Assembly: GCF_023856365.1 (NCBI RefSeq)
Contig: NC_064539.1
Coordinates: forward strand, 20,153,019-20,217,018
Origin: Brienomyrus brachyistius
Lineage: Eukaryota > Chordata > Actinopteri > Osteoglossiformes > Mormyridae
Length of the DNA stretch: 64,000 nucleotides
Reading direction: 5' to 3'
Shown here: one piece after another, positions 12,781 through 30,579 of the stretch
How the letters are laid out: every line of letters begins with the position of its first letter
How positions within the stretch are numbered: position 1 is the stretch's first letter
Notes under the pieces: generated by a model
Seen by the model: only the letters and a program-made list of their open reading frames with translations
Databases searched by the model: none
What the model was told of the DNA's origin: nothing
Position numbers and translations under genes: made by a program

Positions 12781-12860
12781 TTTACTCCTGTAGCTCAAGA
12801 AGTAAAACAGTGTCCAGTCAATGCAAAGGTCATGGGTTCAAAATCCAGGGTTTGCACATA
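12781..12860 (+). repeat. tRNA-like SINE head fragment
   Basis: The sequence contains ctgtagctcaagaagtaaaa (degenerate A box) and atgggttcaaaatccaggg (B box) at tRNA-like spacing. It is too degenerate for a functional tRNA gene. Confidence 0.4.
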
Positions 12861-13239
12861 AAATTGTAACCCTTCCTTCTGTATTTATTGTTGGTTAAAA
12901 GTGTCGAAAAATGAAAGCAGTCGTTTGGAATTCAGGCTTCTCTAACCTAACTGAATGTCTTTGGACACGACAAAAGGTGAATATAAAAGACGCACACCCA
13001 CATGCAAGCCTGGACCCTGGACTTCTGCCCATACAGGCTCCCCATGCACACAAACGCATGATAATTCTTTTGTGACTAAGAACACGCTCATTTCCTCGCT
13101 CATCAAATTATAGGAAATAAAAAAAATAATAATTTCTTTAGCTGTGGTCTTGCTACATTTTACTGCTTTTACTTTTTTTTCTACCGTATTTGCTCTTTTT
13201 ATCTGAAAAGAATTTTATTTACATTGAAAAAGAAGGTTA

Positions 13240-13995
13240 AAGAAAAAGACAGACATCTCCCTTCTGTTCCCCCTCCACTGAATTCAACAGCTGTGCCACA
13301 CTCAGCCAGAAGATTACAGAGCTTGAAAAAAGAATCTCTCTACTCTGCAAGAGGATGAAAAGCATATTGACACTGCGTTTGTTGCTTCCCACACTGCTGC
13401 CCTGGAACCAGCTGACGATCAGATCCAGGGACATTAAACGGACTGTGGAGCGGCTATTGCACAAAGTAAGCCCCTCTCTGGTGAATATCCGGACTCTATT
13501 CCCTGGTCTGGCTGAGGAGCGAATGGAAATCTGCTTGAGACTCTAAGGTACTAAGTAAACCAGGGAGCAAGACCAAAGACCCGCTACACCCCTGTAGTGC
13601 CACACCCCGTGCTCTGGACAGACATTGTCCTGAACAAAAGAAGAGCCAGAAGCAACAAGCACAGGTCCCCTCATGTATCGCCAAACGTTTGACTGGAGAA
13701 CAGGTATGTTGTTCTGGACAAGCTGCCTGTCAGTGAGCCTAATGCTATTGCTATTGGCAACATTAGCACTGCCAGCTCAGATGCTAACACAGAGACCCAT
13801 GCTGCAAGGTGAACCCGTGAGGAGCGTCTCTCAGCGGCATGCAGGAGTAAGCAACAGACCATAGGCTGCTAAAGCTAATGTCACATCATCAAAGACGATG
13901 GGATCAAAACAGAATGTGTCCCCGACAACCGTAAAAGAGGCTAATCAAGTCAGAGAAGACATCTAACCCAAGACTTTGCTGGTAGGTGTCCACAT
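13240..13995 (+). mobile_element. Degraded LINE ORF1-like segment
   Basis: Frames interrupted by stops read phrases such as SQKITELEKRISLL and EDEKHIDTAF. This resembles the coiled-coil start of an L1-type ORF1 protein. It lies upstream of a Tx1-like reverse-transcriptase tail in the same orientation and is probably part of the same old insertion. No intact frame remains. Confidence 0.45.
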
Positions 13996-14619
13996 AATAA
14001 GAGATGTTGAAAGCAGACTTTTGAAAATTGTCTGTCTACCCGGCAAAGATCCTTGAGTCAGGCCCTAACCGCACTCTAGGGAAAGGGATCGAATGTTTCA
14101 GACACTTCGCATTAAATGCAGCATGCATTGCTCATAAGCTGAGCTGCATCGAAATTTTTTACCTACTACTGGGTATGGACCCACTGCTGTCAGCATTACA
14201 GGCCATGCTGACATCTAGGACAGACTGGGTCCTTACCCAAGCCCCCTCTTACCTCATGTCTCTCTCCTCATACTGGGTATGGACCCACTGCTGTCCCCCC
14301 AGCCCACACTAGGCAGCAAAGAGCAGCTCCAGTGTTTTCCATTCCTGTTTTGACTGTCTTGAAGGTGAACAACGTGTCCTCGAAGTGTGCAGCTATCCTG
14401 TCTAACCTGACTCCAGTTATGCCCCAGCCACAGACTGGGTCACACAATGCATTTAATACATTAAACTTAGCTTTACTGAATTAGGTCCTTGGCTGGCAAA
14501 TCACTATTAATTAAGTAATAGTACTACAAATGAATTAATTATATTATATAATCAAGAAAAACCTTGATTTTATGCGTTAAACTGAAATGTGGTTAAATGA
14601 AAATAATGCAGATGGCAGT

Positions 14620-15295
14620 GCTAAAGAACTGTTTAGCATTCTGGTAAGTTCTCCAGTGTGCCACTCAACCTCAGTAAGTTGGTGGCCAAAAATTTTGGCA
14701 GCTGGAAAGCGAGAGAGGACGTCATGGTGGACTTATCCTCTGTGGCAGACCTCTCAAAGAGTTGGGGGTCAACTTCCTCTCGGATGGTGCCCCCCGTTTG
14801 AACAGGAAAAGGTGGTTGACTGGAAGACGAGGTCCCTGTACTTCCAAGGTAAGGTCTTGGCCTTAAAAGTAGATATTCTTCCCACCCTGCTCTACCTTGC
14901 GCACATGTACCCTTTGCCCTGCTTCTCTCGGAGAGGCCTGACGAGGGACATGTTTAACAGCAGAACGTAGGTGGGGGCAGGTATGAATATGTGCGTAGGG
15001 AAGTGATGTATCTCAGAAAGGACAGTGGGGGGAGGGACATTCCTGACTTCACTCTCGCAGTTCTGCACACGTCTGGCAGCTCCCCTCCAGCAACCCCATC
15101 ATCACTTAATGCGTCTGTGGCTGGCTCACCCTATGAGACACCTGGTGACGTCATGGACCAACCTCGACCCCAAGGGTGAGACCCCGCTGGCCCAATACAG
15201 CCACGCTGTGAAGTGGAGTAAGTTTATTCTGCCAGGTGTCAAAACAGAGGCCCTGACCAAGTACAGAGCGCTTTACAAGGCTTTGCTTGGTCATA
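14620..15295 (+). pseudogene. Tx1/L1-clade LINE, decayed reverse-transcriptase C-terminus
   Basis: Frame-shifted fragments read, in order, WKTRSLYFQGKVLALKVDIL, PTLLYLAHMYPLP, YVRREVMYLRKDSGGRDIP, HLMRLWLAHPMRHLV and ALTKYRALYKALL. This is the C-terminal region of fish Tx1-like LINE ORF2. Stops and frame shifts separate the pieces, so the copy is dead. A 22-bp minisatellite directly follows its last recognisable codon. Confidence 0.65.
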
Positions 15296-15304
15296 GGGGT
15301 AGTT

Positions 15305-15571
15305 GGGCCATGATGGGCCTTGAGGGGGCCAATGATGGACTTTGAGGAGTCCATCATGGGCCTTGAGGGGGCCAATGATGGGCTTTGAGGAGGCCAATGA
15401 TGGGCCTTGAGGGGGCCAATGATGGGCTTTGAGGAGTCCATCATGGGCCTTGAGGGGGCCAATGATGGGCTTTGAGGAGGCCAATGATGGGTCTTGAGGG
15501 GGCCAATGATGGGCTTTGAGGAGGCCAATGATGGGCCTTGAGGGGGCCAATGATGGGCTTTGAGGAGGCCA
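15305..15571. repeat. 22-bp minisatellite, about 12 units
   Basis: The unit ccaatgatgggcyttgaggrg alternates between a ccttgaggggg type and a ctttgaggagg/t type, giving a dimer of about 44 bp repeated six times. Two units read ccatcatgg instead of ccaatgatgg and are one base shorter. The array is open in several frames only because of its periodicity. Confidence 0.9.
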
Positions 15572-15708
15572 CATGGGCTTGAATCCAGCCTAAGGGTTTA
15601 CCTGGCCAATATGATTCTCCCTACACATGAAAAATAGGAAAGCCTGTAAACACAAGGAAGAAGTGCATCCCACTACACCTCCATGTTGCCCAGTATATTA
15701 TGGTATAC

Positions 15709-15990
15709 AGTCGAACCTCGTTACTACGTACCCCGGATACAACGTTTTCACCTTTTCAACGTACAGGTTTCTAATTCCCGTTTTTAGCCTTTGTATTATT
15801 CCAATAGCAGCCATTGTTTACAGCGTACACCCTTACAGCGTAAACTTCGATACAACATCCAAATTTCTAGAGAAAATACGAAAACTAACCATCGTTACAA
15901 CGTACAGCGCTCTCCCCGCCCACCACAACTTGTGTCGCTACATCTACGTGTATCTACCTGATCTTCGCCCGACAATGCACGACTCACACA
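15709..15990 (+). mobile_element. Possible Tigger/pogo-like DNA element, left end
   Basis: The sequence begins TA-CAGTCGAACCTCGTTACT, similar to the ends of pogo-class elements, followed by several internal cgtac/cgta motifs. No right end or transposase was identified. Confidence 0.3.
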
Positions 15991-17802
15991 CTTACTATAT
16001 AGCATAAACCTTTGATCTTCGTGTTTAACTAACAATAATGATTAACATTATTAATTGCTAGCAACAGCGGTACATAAAGGAATAGTGTGAATGTATGATC
16101 TTTGCTGTTAGAATTCACAGCTCATCTTTAATGAGAAATTACAGCTTTGGAGAATTGATTAGCTTGAAAATACACCATGCTGGCTGCCTTTATCTAATCC
16201 CACTTTCCTTTAGGTGCCTGTGAAGGCTTTGCAAATTCAGTAGTGTTACTGGGGCTTTGAGTCCCACCTGTGCCTTATGTTTTCATCATCTCCATGTGTC
16301 ATGCTGGTCCATCCATCCATCCATCCATTTTCCATACCTGCTTGTCAGGGTCACCAACTTTTGTTGGGTTACATACGGTCACAGAAATAATTCTGGTAAA
16401 TGATACTATTGTCATTTTAAGACCATTTTACTCCGATATAATGGTAATATAAGAGTATAATAAGAGCATATCAAGTACACCTTTTCAAAGAACAATTAAC
16501 TTTTACTTCTTAAGAATATTCAGACATTGGGATTGGAATGTCAAAAAAAGTAAATATCCTAAATAAAACCACACAACCAAAAAATGATTAAATTAGCTTT
16601 GTTAACAAAAAACTGCACTAAAAATTAAACATTTGCCAGAGGGGTAGAAATTAACAGACAAACAAACTGTCGATATACAAATAAAAAGTGCAAAGTAACA
16701 ACAAATTGACTGTTAGTTAGATATAACTAAGTAACTTTATCAAGAGAATTTCGCATTTCCAAACAGGAAAAAAAACAATAGTAATGATGGTTACACCAAT
16801 TAAGCCTACAACAATGCAACAGGTTAAAGTAAAAAATAACCAACACAAGCCTTTCATATCTCTTTCAGGTGACATTGACTTTGAGGCCACTGACCTACTC
16901 AACTTCATGAATAATTAGCAAAAATTGACACTCATTAGAAACAGCATGTTTTTGCACAACCCATACAGTATGAATCAGTTCTCCAGTGTTTCTTACATGG
17001 AAAGTTTGAGCTGATAATGGGTTGTGTGGGGGTGTGCTTGAGCACCTTATGCCTGGTGGTAAATTTTGCTGAAACCTGCCACCTGGGCTTCGACCAGCAC
17101 TGCATTTGAGCACCTGCCCCTTCAGAAGGTTCTGCATGGTCCTGGTGGGGGCTCTGATGTGTGCCACCTTTTTCAGGAATGGTCACTGCTGATATACTGG
17201 AACTAAAGATGCAAACAGGGACCACTGGTTTCCCCTTGGGTGGATATACCCTCATGTCTGTAGTTGGGTCAAAAACATCTGGAAGTTGTTCAGTGAACTT
17301 AGTCTGGTGTGAGATTATATAATCTACAAGTAATGTCCAGTGTGGGATTAATCCTTATCCTTATCTTCACATGCTTTTCCTGGTGACTATATCACTCCTG
17401 CATTGTTAATTAACAGCCTTTTAACATTGCATAGCGAATCTACAAAATTAAGAATTGCTGCACTAGCTTCTTTTTCGCTGTTTGATGTGACATACGTGAA
17501 CATGACGCAATTAACCGTCTCCACCGCAAACAAATGGGAAGGGTCAGAGGCCGGTGGAGATCATGGCTCATTGATCACTTTCGCGTGCAGCGTCTGCCCT
17601 GTTGACATGTAGTATTATTTAAGAACAATCTCGATTTGACGTTGTGGAGATGTTCTTCTGGAAGCGCGGGGGACAAATGCAGTTTGCAGTCATTCACATG
17701 GATGTGCCTTGTATGTTACCCGATAAACACTACTCGTTGATACAAGGATATTTACCAAGAGTATTCAAGGTATTATTCTGTTGACTGTATTCTTTTCTCC
17801 AG

Positions 17803-17950
17803 GGCCACCCGCTATAAGGCTGTATGCCTCAGTGACGCGCAAGCTGCAAACTGGTCATCGCAGGCAGATCGGATTCTATGCAGCCCACCTGTGAGAGAAG
17901 CTGCGTCGCTATACGACCCACTACGGCTGGCAGCGAAACCGAATTTAAGG
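17803..17950 (+). other. Probable 5' exon of the npffr gene
   Basis: The segment has a strong acceptor (ttcttttctccag) and a strong donor (AAGG|gtaagg). It lies 1.1 kb upstream of the coding exon and has no long reading frame of its own. It contains a tiny upstream frame (ATG CCT CAG TGA, 17824-17835). It also has an ATG at 17878 that runs open to the donor and, if spliced to 19094, continues in frame into the receptor. It could be a non-coding leader exon or carry an alternative start. Confidence 0.45.
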
Positions 17951-19101
17951 GTAAGGGTTTCTAAAAACTTGCATGCAATTAATTTCTGCGATTTTGCAAT
18001 AAGCGGTAGTTTCTCTGTCTTCTGCGTATGAATTCTGGAGCATCTGTCTTAATTCATATTATTCATTCACTCAAAACTGGCACAGTGCAGTGTTATTTTT
18101 GTGAGATTAATTCGATTTTTTTTCTCTCGCGCGTAACTCACCGGAAATAACCCAGTGCGGGATTTCGATAAGTTCAAGTTGTCTCATCAAAATCTGTTTC
18201 TCTTGCACAAACTGTATTCCCATACGATGTTACAAGCCGGTGCGTGGTTTCGTGCTCATAATCAAACGTTATTCCCTGTCGGGATACATATGATGTGCCT
18301 TAAAAACGCCTTAATACTCGGTGATATGTAAGTATTAATTGTACTAAGTCTGAAACTACGCAAACATGCCTAGCACCCAGCTCGAACGTTTAGGGATATA
18401 ACTTACCGCACAAACTGTAAAGCACCGATGTTAAAACCAGTCAAAGCCCGTATAAGTAGATGCATCATTTTCTTATATTAATGTAATGTTTTTAAAGCGT
18501 ACGGTTTCATGAGACAGAAGTTAAATGCCGGCCTATTTCTAATTGCTACAACAACACATTCCTGCTGTGACATGAATATTTGGGTTACGACTCCGGGTCT
18601 TTAAACCCCGCGAGTGTTTTCGTCAGCGGATAATGCGGGGGGGTTAAGCCCGAGGAGGTCAATAAAAACGCAACGATGAGAAAACACGCCGGTCGGCTGC
18701 AGTGACATTTCTTTACTTTTTGCACAGAATCACTCTGCATGAATTCAAGTTATTAATGGTTAATATTAGTTGCTTATGGAGCACGATCTTCTCGGTGACG
18801 GTAATTACACTGAATAGAATGAAAAGCAAAGAGCGTAAGGAATAACTCATCAAAAAAGTCGTCTGCTTCCAGATAAGTTAAATTACTTACTTTTCATCCG
18901 TTTATTTTGCCTGCCAATAGAAGCATGTACATGTGTTATGGCTCTTTCAAAAATGCTTTCTGAAATAGCCCATTTCTTAAATAAATGGCATAATTCTCAC
19001 GTAGTTAAAATCCGCTAAGGATACCGCGTTAGTTCTGGTTATAGAAAACTCTGCGGTGCTCTAGCGCCCCCTAATGTGCATCTCCTCCCATAGGCGTGGC
19101 C

Positions 19102-24430
<5,329 letters not shown>

Positions 24431-25118
24431 AGCAGTCTTCTGCTGGGCTATGGTGACTGATTGATGACAGCTTGCGTGGGCAGAGCTGCACTTGTCTCAC
24501 AAACGCCCCCTGCTGGAGCTCTCCATTATATGCACAGTGACGAATGGCACCCAGGAATGGAGCCCTGGCCCGATGAGAGGATCATATTCTTAAAACACAG
24601 CAGTCTCATCTTGCCTCTATTATTTTATTTTAGCTGTGAACCCCCCACCCCCTTCACTGTCCCGTTCAGCAGTTATTTAATTTTCAGTTAGTATAGGCCT
24701 CTGAATTGGAGGGTTTGCTGTGTAGGCTGTCTAATATCAGAGAATTTTTTGGTGGGGAGAGATGTGGAGCGATGCATGATGCAAAACATACACTTGCAGC
24801 ATGAAAGCCATGAACAGAGCTTCTGTAAATAACTATATTCTGGAGCATTTTGTAAGGCACACATTTACTGACTGACAGTTGTTGTTTGCTGGAGCACCAA
24901 CACTCTTAATCAGCATAAAGACCCGATCATATTTATGTATTGACTTACGTTGTGAAACAAAAACATCTACATGCAATACCGACACATTGGCAACAGATGG
25001 CGCTAAGAAATGGGGAAGGAACGAATTATTCGGCTGGATTTGGTGACACTTTGTTCAGCGAGCGGCAGGTGTGTCCAATCTTCATTGGAGATGTTGACAG
25101 TGCACTGAGCTACCTGTA

Positions 25119-25124
25119 AATAAA
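25119..25124 (+). promoter_or_regulatory. Candidate npffr polyadenylation signal AATAAA
   Basis: This is the first canonical hexamer I noticed after the stop codon at 24430, giving a 3' UTR of about 700 nt. It is a position-based guess. Confidence 0.3.
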
Positions 25125-26938
25125 TTAAAATGTTGCAACTTGAAATTAAGACGCTACAGGCTTTCCATGTTTGTCAATGGGAGTGTAGGGCACCTGTCCA
25201 GTCATGGGTAACAATGTGTGTTATCTTTCTACCTCAGCATTTCTTTACATCTTTTTATCGGAGTCATTACTGTGGTAGTAACTATGGCTTCAGGTGTAGT
25301 CAAATTGAGTATTAGAAGCTCAGAAACAGTGCCCCTAACGAACAATATTTTTTCACCTTTGATGTACGTCATACACCGTTGCTATGGCATCGCACCATTA
25401 TGTTATTTAAGGGTGAAAGAAGGGAAACCGTTTCGGTGCAGTTATATATAGCTGAGTCAATATGCGTCTTAGTGATGGAGCGGCATTCCAGCTTCTTTAT
25501 GGCTTTTGAAGGGACCTTTCTTTTTTCACGCCATCTTTTTTGGTCCATTGATTCAAATACAGGTTCATTGTGGAGTATTGGAGCTTAAAAATGAAAATTC
25601 ACACCTGGAAATTATTCTTTTTAAAAATTGCATTATGGGGTTTAGTCATGTTTCTTTTGAAGGCAGAACAAATTCCCCCAGCTTTCCTAAATTGATAATA
25701 GGCACTTGTGTCTTTTGTGGGCAAGCTGGAGTGTTTAAAATATGAATACAACTGAAATCTGCTGACACACATAGATACAGAGAAATCGGGGTAACAAATC
25801 CGCTCTTGTATTTCCGCCATAATCGCGACTCTGCAATGCTGACAATGCACACCTTGCAGGTACAACTTTACGAGGAACACTGAACGCGATCGTGTGGAGT
25901 ACGCACACCATAAATCAGTGCCGAATCCGCCCCGTTCCAATGAAGAATTTATCTTGTCCCCCTGGTGAACGTTAAAAAGTGGATAATTGAAAACGAGCGG
26001 ACCAACAGAGCAACACAACAGCAAGGGTGAATCTCGATGTCTTAGACTAACAGCAAGAACATCTAATTAGGGGGGGTTAGTATAGATCTTGCCGAGGGAG
26101 GACACACATTGTTTATAGATAATATTCCATGAAGAAAATGCCTGTGGAAAATTGTGGGACTATAGTAAGATATTATCTATTAAAGAATTTCTAAAGAGTT
26201 TGCCAAAGCAGAAATGGTGAGTGAGAGTCCTGGGAGAAAAGGGAAATAGTTATAAATAGTTATTTCTGTAATGACCAGGTACAGTATCAGTATAACCAGC
26301 TCAACAACTTTTACACGCCCCCCCCCCTTCCAATCTTTTTGACCCTCGCCAACCTTCACCCTGGTGTTCAGAGAGCCAACCAAATATTTTCTGAGATGAT
26401 ACGTGGTGTAAAAAAAACTACTGGTGTATGTGGTTAGGTAAATATGTGATTCTCTGATTTTTGCTTAAGTATGTGGTATTTAATTAACTGATATTAATTT
26501 ACTGCAAAAGTGGGACACGCTCTGTAACTTATCTGTCCTTGCTATCCTTGTATATTTCTATAAAAAAAAAATGTGGTTAAAATAGCAAATATTCTGTATT
26601 CATTTTTTACTATTCGACTCACGTTCACTTTTGTTCTAGTCTGCTGCAAGGATCCAATAAATGATATGTGAAATATTCTGAGCTCAGTCAAGCGTACGTA
26701 TTTCACTGCGCTTAACACAAAAGGGGCGCGGGATTGATGACCTTCCCGATGTCGTGTTTGTGTTTACCCGTCATATTCAGCTGTAATGTGTTCATGTCTA
26801 TAGCCGTTGTTTCCCGGTACGGTTGCAGATGAATGTACCAACATACCGACGTCACACTTATCAAACCACACTGACCCTGGCGCTTATAATGGACACTGGC
26901 GAGGCGGTTCATTAGCTCTGTTACGGGGGTGTCACCAG

Positions 26939-26996
26939 CAGGGACGGATTATGGGTTGTGTGGCCCCTGGGCAAAACGTTCGCGAGATGTGCAGCT
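26939..26996. mobile_element. hAT-like element fragment (one end only)
   Basis: The sequence CAGGGACGGATTATGGGTTG through gggcaaaacgttcgc matches the reverse complement of the right end of the complete element at 27418-27729. No partner end was found. Confidence 0.6.
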
Positions 26997-27417
26997 GCGC
27001 CGGGGCAGCAGAGCCAGATACACAATTAATGTGTCAGTTAAAATGTTGCGGCTCAACGCAGGACAGCACTTCGAAACGCAAACATGATTATTTTCAATGA
27101 AACAGTTCTTTCTATTTTGTTCAATTAGCACATTCCGTCAGAATCGCTCCCTGATTCGTCCCCCTAGGATATTGTTAATTGCATAGGTTAAACTAAATTG
27201 ATTTTCTAATTAGGGCTATATATATATATATATATAATGAACAGGCCTAATAATGAATCATTCTGTATATTATTTATATTGCAAAGTGCGGAATGGCATA
27301 GCCTCGAAGAGACAGCCCTTTATAAAACACGAACAGTCCCACGTTTATTAACGGTACACTGCTAGGGACAACAAGCAGTGAGACAAACGGAAATCTAACA
27401 CCACACTTACACTCTGG

Positions 27418-27729
27418 CAGGGACGGATTACGGACCGGGCCAGCGGGGCCGCTGCCCAGGGGCCCTTGGGGTGCAGGGGGCCCGTGGGGCCCCTAGCCCA
27501 AAACAATTTGCAACGCTTATCAACAATGTATTTTAGTTTGTCTATTTTAGAGGGCCTACATTCTTTGATCCTCTGCCTACAAGGGCCCCTGACCCTATAG
27601 GGAGGGCGTTTGGCTGCCAAGGGCCCTTAAATTGTGGTGGTTGTGGTGGTGGTGGTGGTGGTGGGGGGGGGGGGGGGGGGCTTGCGAACGTTTTGCCCAG
27701 GGGCCCACACAACCCATAATCCGTCCCTG
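27418..27729. mobile_element. Non-autonomous hAT-superfamily element with exact 8-bp TSD
   Basis: The 312-bp element has terminal inverted repeats CAGGGACGGATTA / TAATCCGTCCCTG. It is flanked on both sides by CACTCTGG (27410-27417 and 27730-27737). The interior is G/C-rich with a (GGT)n and poly-G tract. It has no transposase. Confidence 0.85.
27628..27680. repeat. (GGT)n and poly-G tract inside the hAT-like element
   Basis: A gtggtggtggtgg run is followed by an 18-base G run. It probably expanded after insertion. Confidence 0.8.
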
Positions 27730-27752
27730 CACTCTGGGTCAATCATTCACTC

Positions 27753-27753
27753 T

Positions 27754-27785
<32 letters not shown>

Positions 27786-27795
27786 CACGCACACA
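27753..27795. repeat. (CA)n microsatellite
   Basis: The ca dinucleotide repeat is interrupted by two cg steps and sits 24 bp past the hAT-like element. Confidence 0.85.
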
Positions 27796-29436
27796 GAAAC
27801 GCGCAAATACACGGCAGGCGTCTCCACGTGATCGCTTGTCATTTATCTGTTCTATATGAGCGTAGTGTGCGGTTGCAGAGGTGAGACTGTTACACCGTTT
27901 TTTGTGAACGTCGTAACATGTCGCTCCAGATGCGCCGTTTCATATATTATTGGGAATCAAGGCAAGGTACCTGTCCACGTGCACGAGCCCTCTGCGCATT
28001 TAACGTACCGCACTTAAGCAGCAGACTCTTTCAAGGCAGAAACGTTTACATTTTTCTGTTCCGTCCTCTTATTTGTATTTCTCAGTGTTGTCTCGGGAGC
28101 TATGATTGGGAAATAACTCCTCTGCATGTTCTTTCAAAATCAACATTCGCGAATTATATAGGTATCTGAAAGAGTGGGAAATTCTGCGCTGTGAAACATA
28201 TAGCCGATGTTTCAACTATTTTTCACGAGGGCATGCGTGCAAGCCAAACAGAACTATCGACAAAGGATATATTCATGTATGTAAACGAAGATTTCAAATA
28301 AATACATGTTTAAAAACGGCGTCATAGCCATTCTTTTTATTTTTCTTACCTTACTTTCCGATTATTTGGAGTTTGGTTTTGTGGATTTTGCGCAGAGGGC
28401 TCCAACAGAAACCGTGCGTTTAAGTTTCTCAAACGATGGATGATGGAAAGAGGCCAGGCGTGGTAGACTTTTAAAAAGTGCAGAATTTTTATTTTTATCT
28501 TTTTATAATGTAATTTAATTGGGATGATAATAATACTCGAACTGTGGCATAATTTTCCAAGTTCGCAGAGAACAAAGACAAAATTAGTTGCCCTTGAGTT
28601 GAAAATTACGCAATATGTGGTAAAACATTAAATGGTTACAAAACGTATTAATTAAAGCGCTAATACACAGACACATTGCATTTACAAATTGCAAATACAT
28701 GTGGCCTGGCGCAAGACATGACTTACTAATAATTATACTAATAGGCGTAAGGGCCGGTGCCAAGACAAATATTGTACTTTTGACTCCACTACATTTCTAT
28801 GACGGTTCTCGTTATTTATTACTTTGATGGTTAGCTTTGAAGTCAGCGGATACATTTTCTTTTCTATAATGCGATGGGCCATACTGTGTTTGTCACAGGA
28901 GAAAAAAACACAGTAACATGAACAGAGGGAAAACGTTCTATATGAAGTCAACCAGATCTTGCCAGCTACACAAAGCAGGCGCATATAATGAAGTTCAGCA
29001 CTAACTTTAGTTTATGTGGTGTTAAAACGCCTGAGATAGGCACCGGCCACCACGGTGCCTGCAGCTGTACACATGTACGCACTGTGCCAACCCTCGGCAT
29101 TTGGGCTTATTTGGCTGATGTTGCATTACTGATTTTTTTCCTTGTGATGTCTGCAGCAGAAACATAAATGGAGGATTAGGGATTTCCCTCCCTCCCTCAG
29201 AATCGAGATTGTCATTTTTTCCTCACGATTCTTGAGCAATAATAGCTTACAGGTCTCTTTTTATCATTATTTTTTGCATTACATATTGCCTTTATGAAGA
29301 TGGAACACACCATATTGTAGAGATGCACAATATATTGGTTAACATGCCGATCTTGCTGGACAATATTTAAACTTAAACTCAAACTTAAACTCAAAATTCA
29401 AAGTTAACACCACTAGAGCTAAAGACACAACAAATG

Positions 29437-29585
29437 CTTGAAGTGGGTTTGGTACTCACCAGTTCACAGCAGCAGCACCTTGTTGTTTTTCCTCTTCAGA
29501 GTACTGGCACCTTTCAATGTCTGCTGGTACTGAATATCAAGGGGAGCATCAGCTCCTGTTTTTCCCCACTTCAAGTACCAGACAC
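29437..29585. repeat. Inverted repeat of unknown origin
   Basis: CTTGAAGTGGG near 29438 and its complement CCCACTTCAAG near 29565 flank about 115 bp. Each arm has a nearby GGTACT/AGTACC. The arms could form a hairpin or be ends of a decayed element. Confidence 0.4.
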
Positions 29586-30579
29586 AACTACTGCAATAAT
29601 GGAGATGATTGCATTGGGAAGTCAGTCATTTTCCATAGCGGAGCTTGAGGGCACCTTATATATAGGGTGAATCTCAATAAGTGTACTGGACCATTCTCGT
29701 GTACCCATTTTACATCATCTTCCAATGACCGGTTCCAATCCTAAATACATGTGGACTTGCTCCACTCCAGATATCAAGGATACACCGGTTGGATCTTCGC
29801 CAAATGAGAACAATCCCATGATTCATTGCACCCCAAGTTCATCCTTAGGAGGCAAGTTAGCAAGACCAGTCTTGCCAAGACCACATGTACTGTCTTTGCA
29901 TCGAGATTCACCCATACATATGCTGCTTCTATCTGGAATTCGCTGTTGGGAAAAGAGTCTACTGGTTTCCTGCACTCTGAGCATCCATGCAATGCAGTTG
30001 GGGATGACAGAAGTGATTCCCACGATAAAACTTGCCGAACGGGGGCACCAAATGTATCCAAACAAAATGTATCCTATGGTTTTAGGGGGGCTGAGACAAA
30101 AAATGGAAGTGTGGAAGCCCCTCTAAACGAGGCACACCTGTAGGAGGCGAGCTTATAAGAAGGCCCGTTTCGGGTCCAGATTGTTGTCAGCACGCATATA
30201 GTCCTGAAATGTCATCACGACCCGGTTAAATTGGGTATTCAGACATATAACTCAAAATGACACGGGTCCCTTCTTAGTGATGAAGAACAGCCATCGCACA
30301 TCAACAGCCTCTTCTGCAAATGAAAAATGAGTAGCTGTTCATTTAAGGCGAGACGCAAATGAAAGAACATTAAAGTTCATTTAAGGCAAGAGGCGTCCTT
30401 CAGCACTGCACAGCATAACATATGAATTCCCATATCGGAGTAAAAAACTTTTCCCTCTATGTTCGGATTTTGTTAGCATCAATGTGATTTTTTGTGGCTT
30501 TGTATATGTAAATCATTAAGGTGAACATGCTAAAGGAGCATGTTTGATTGTATTACAATCTCTCGTTGTACTAGGTAAT

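Larger units (their letters stand above)
4890..17802. other. Intergenic region between kansl3 and the npffr gene
   Basis: No convincing host gene was found; open frames are short and do not match known proteins. Recognisable content is limited to repeats listed separately: a MITE at 7077, SINE pieces near 9430 and 12781, a C run at 10868, Tx1-like LINE remnants at 13240-15295, a minisatellite at 15305 and a short GGAT-type tail at 16311-16332. The intervals 10,000-12,700 and 16,450-17,800 are mostly A/T-rich single-copy-looking sequence. Confidence 0.6.

Noticed and set aside
12781..12860. Candidate tRNA gene
   Set aside because: A and B boxes are present, but the cloverleaf stems do not pair convincingly and the context is SINE-like.
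15151..15574. Minus-strand proline/serine-rich repeat proteins
   Set aside because: They are frames through the 22-bp minisatellite (66 bp = 22 residues). The period explains their openness.
16311..16345. Short CATC repeats that look like an array
   Set aside because: Here and at 38781 they are short remnants of GGAT-type SINE tails. There are no spacers, so they are not CRISPR.
16895..17255. Two overlapping minus-strand frames of 90 and 106 codons
   Set aside because: No domain, splice support or conservation was recognised. They lie in the spacer upstream of npffr.
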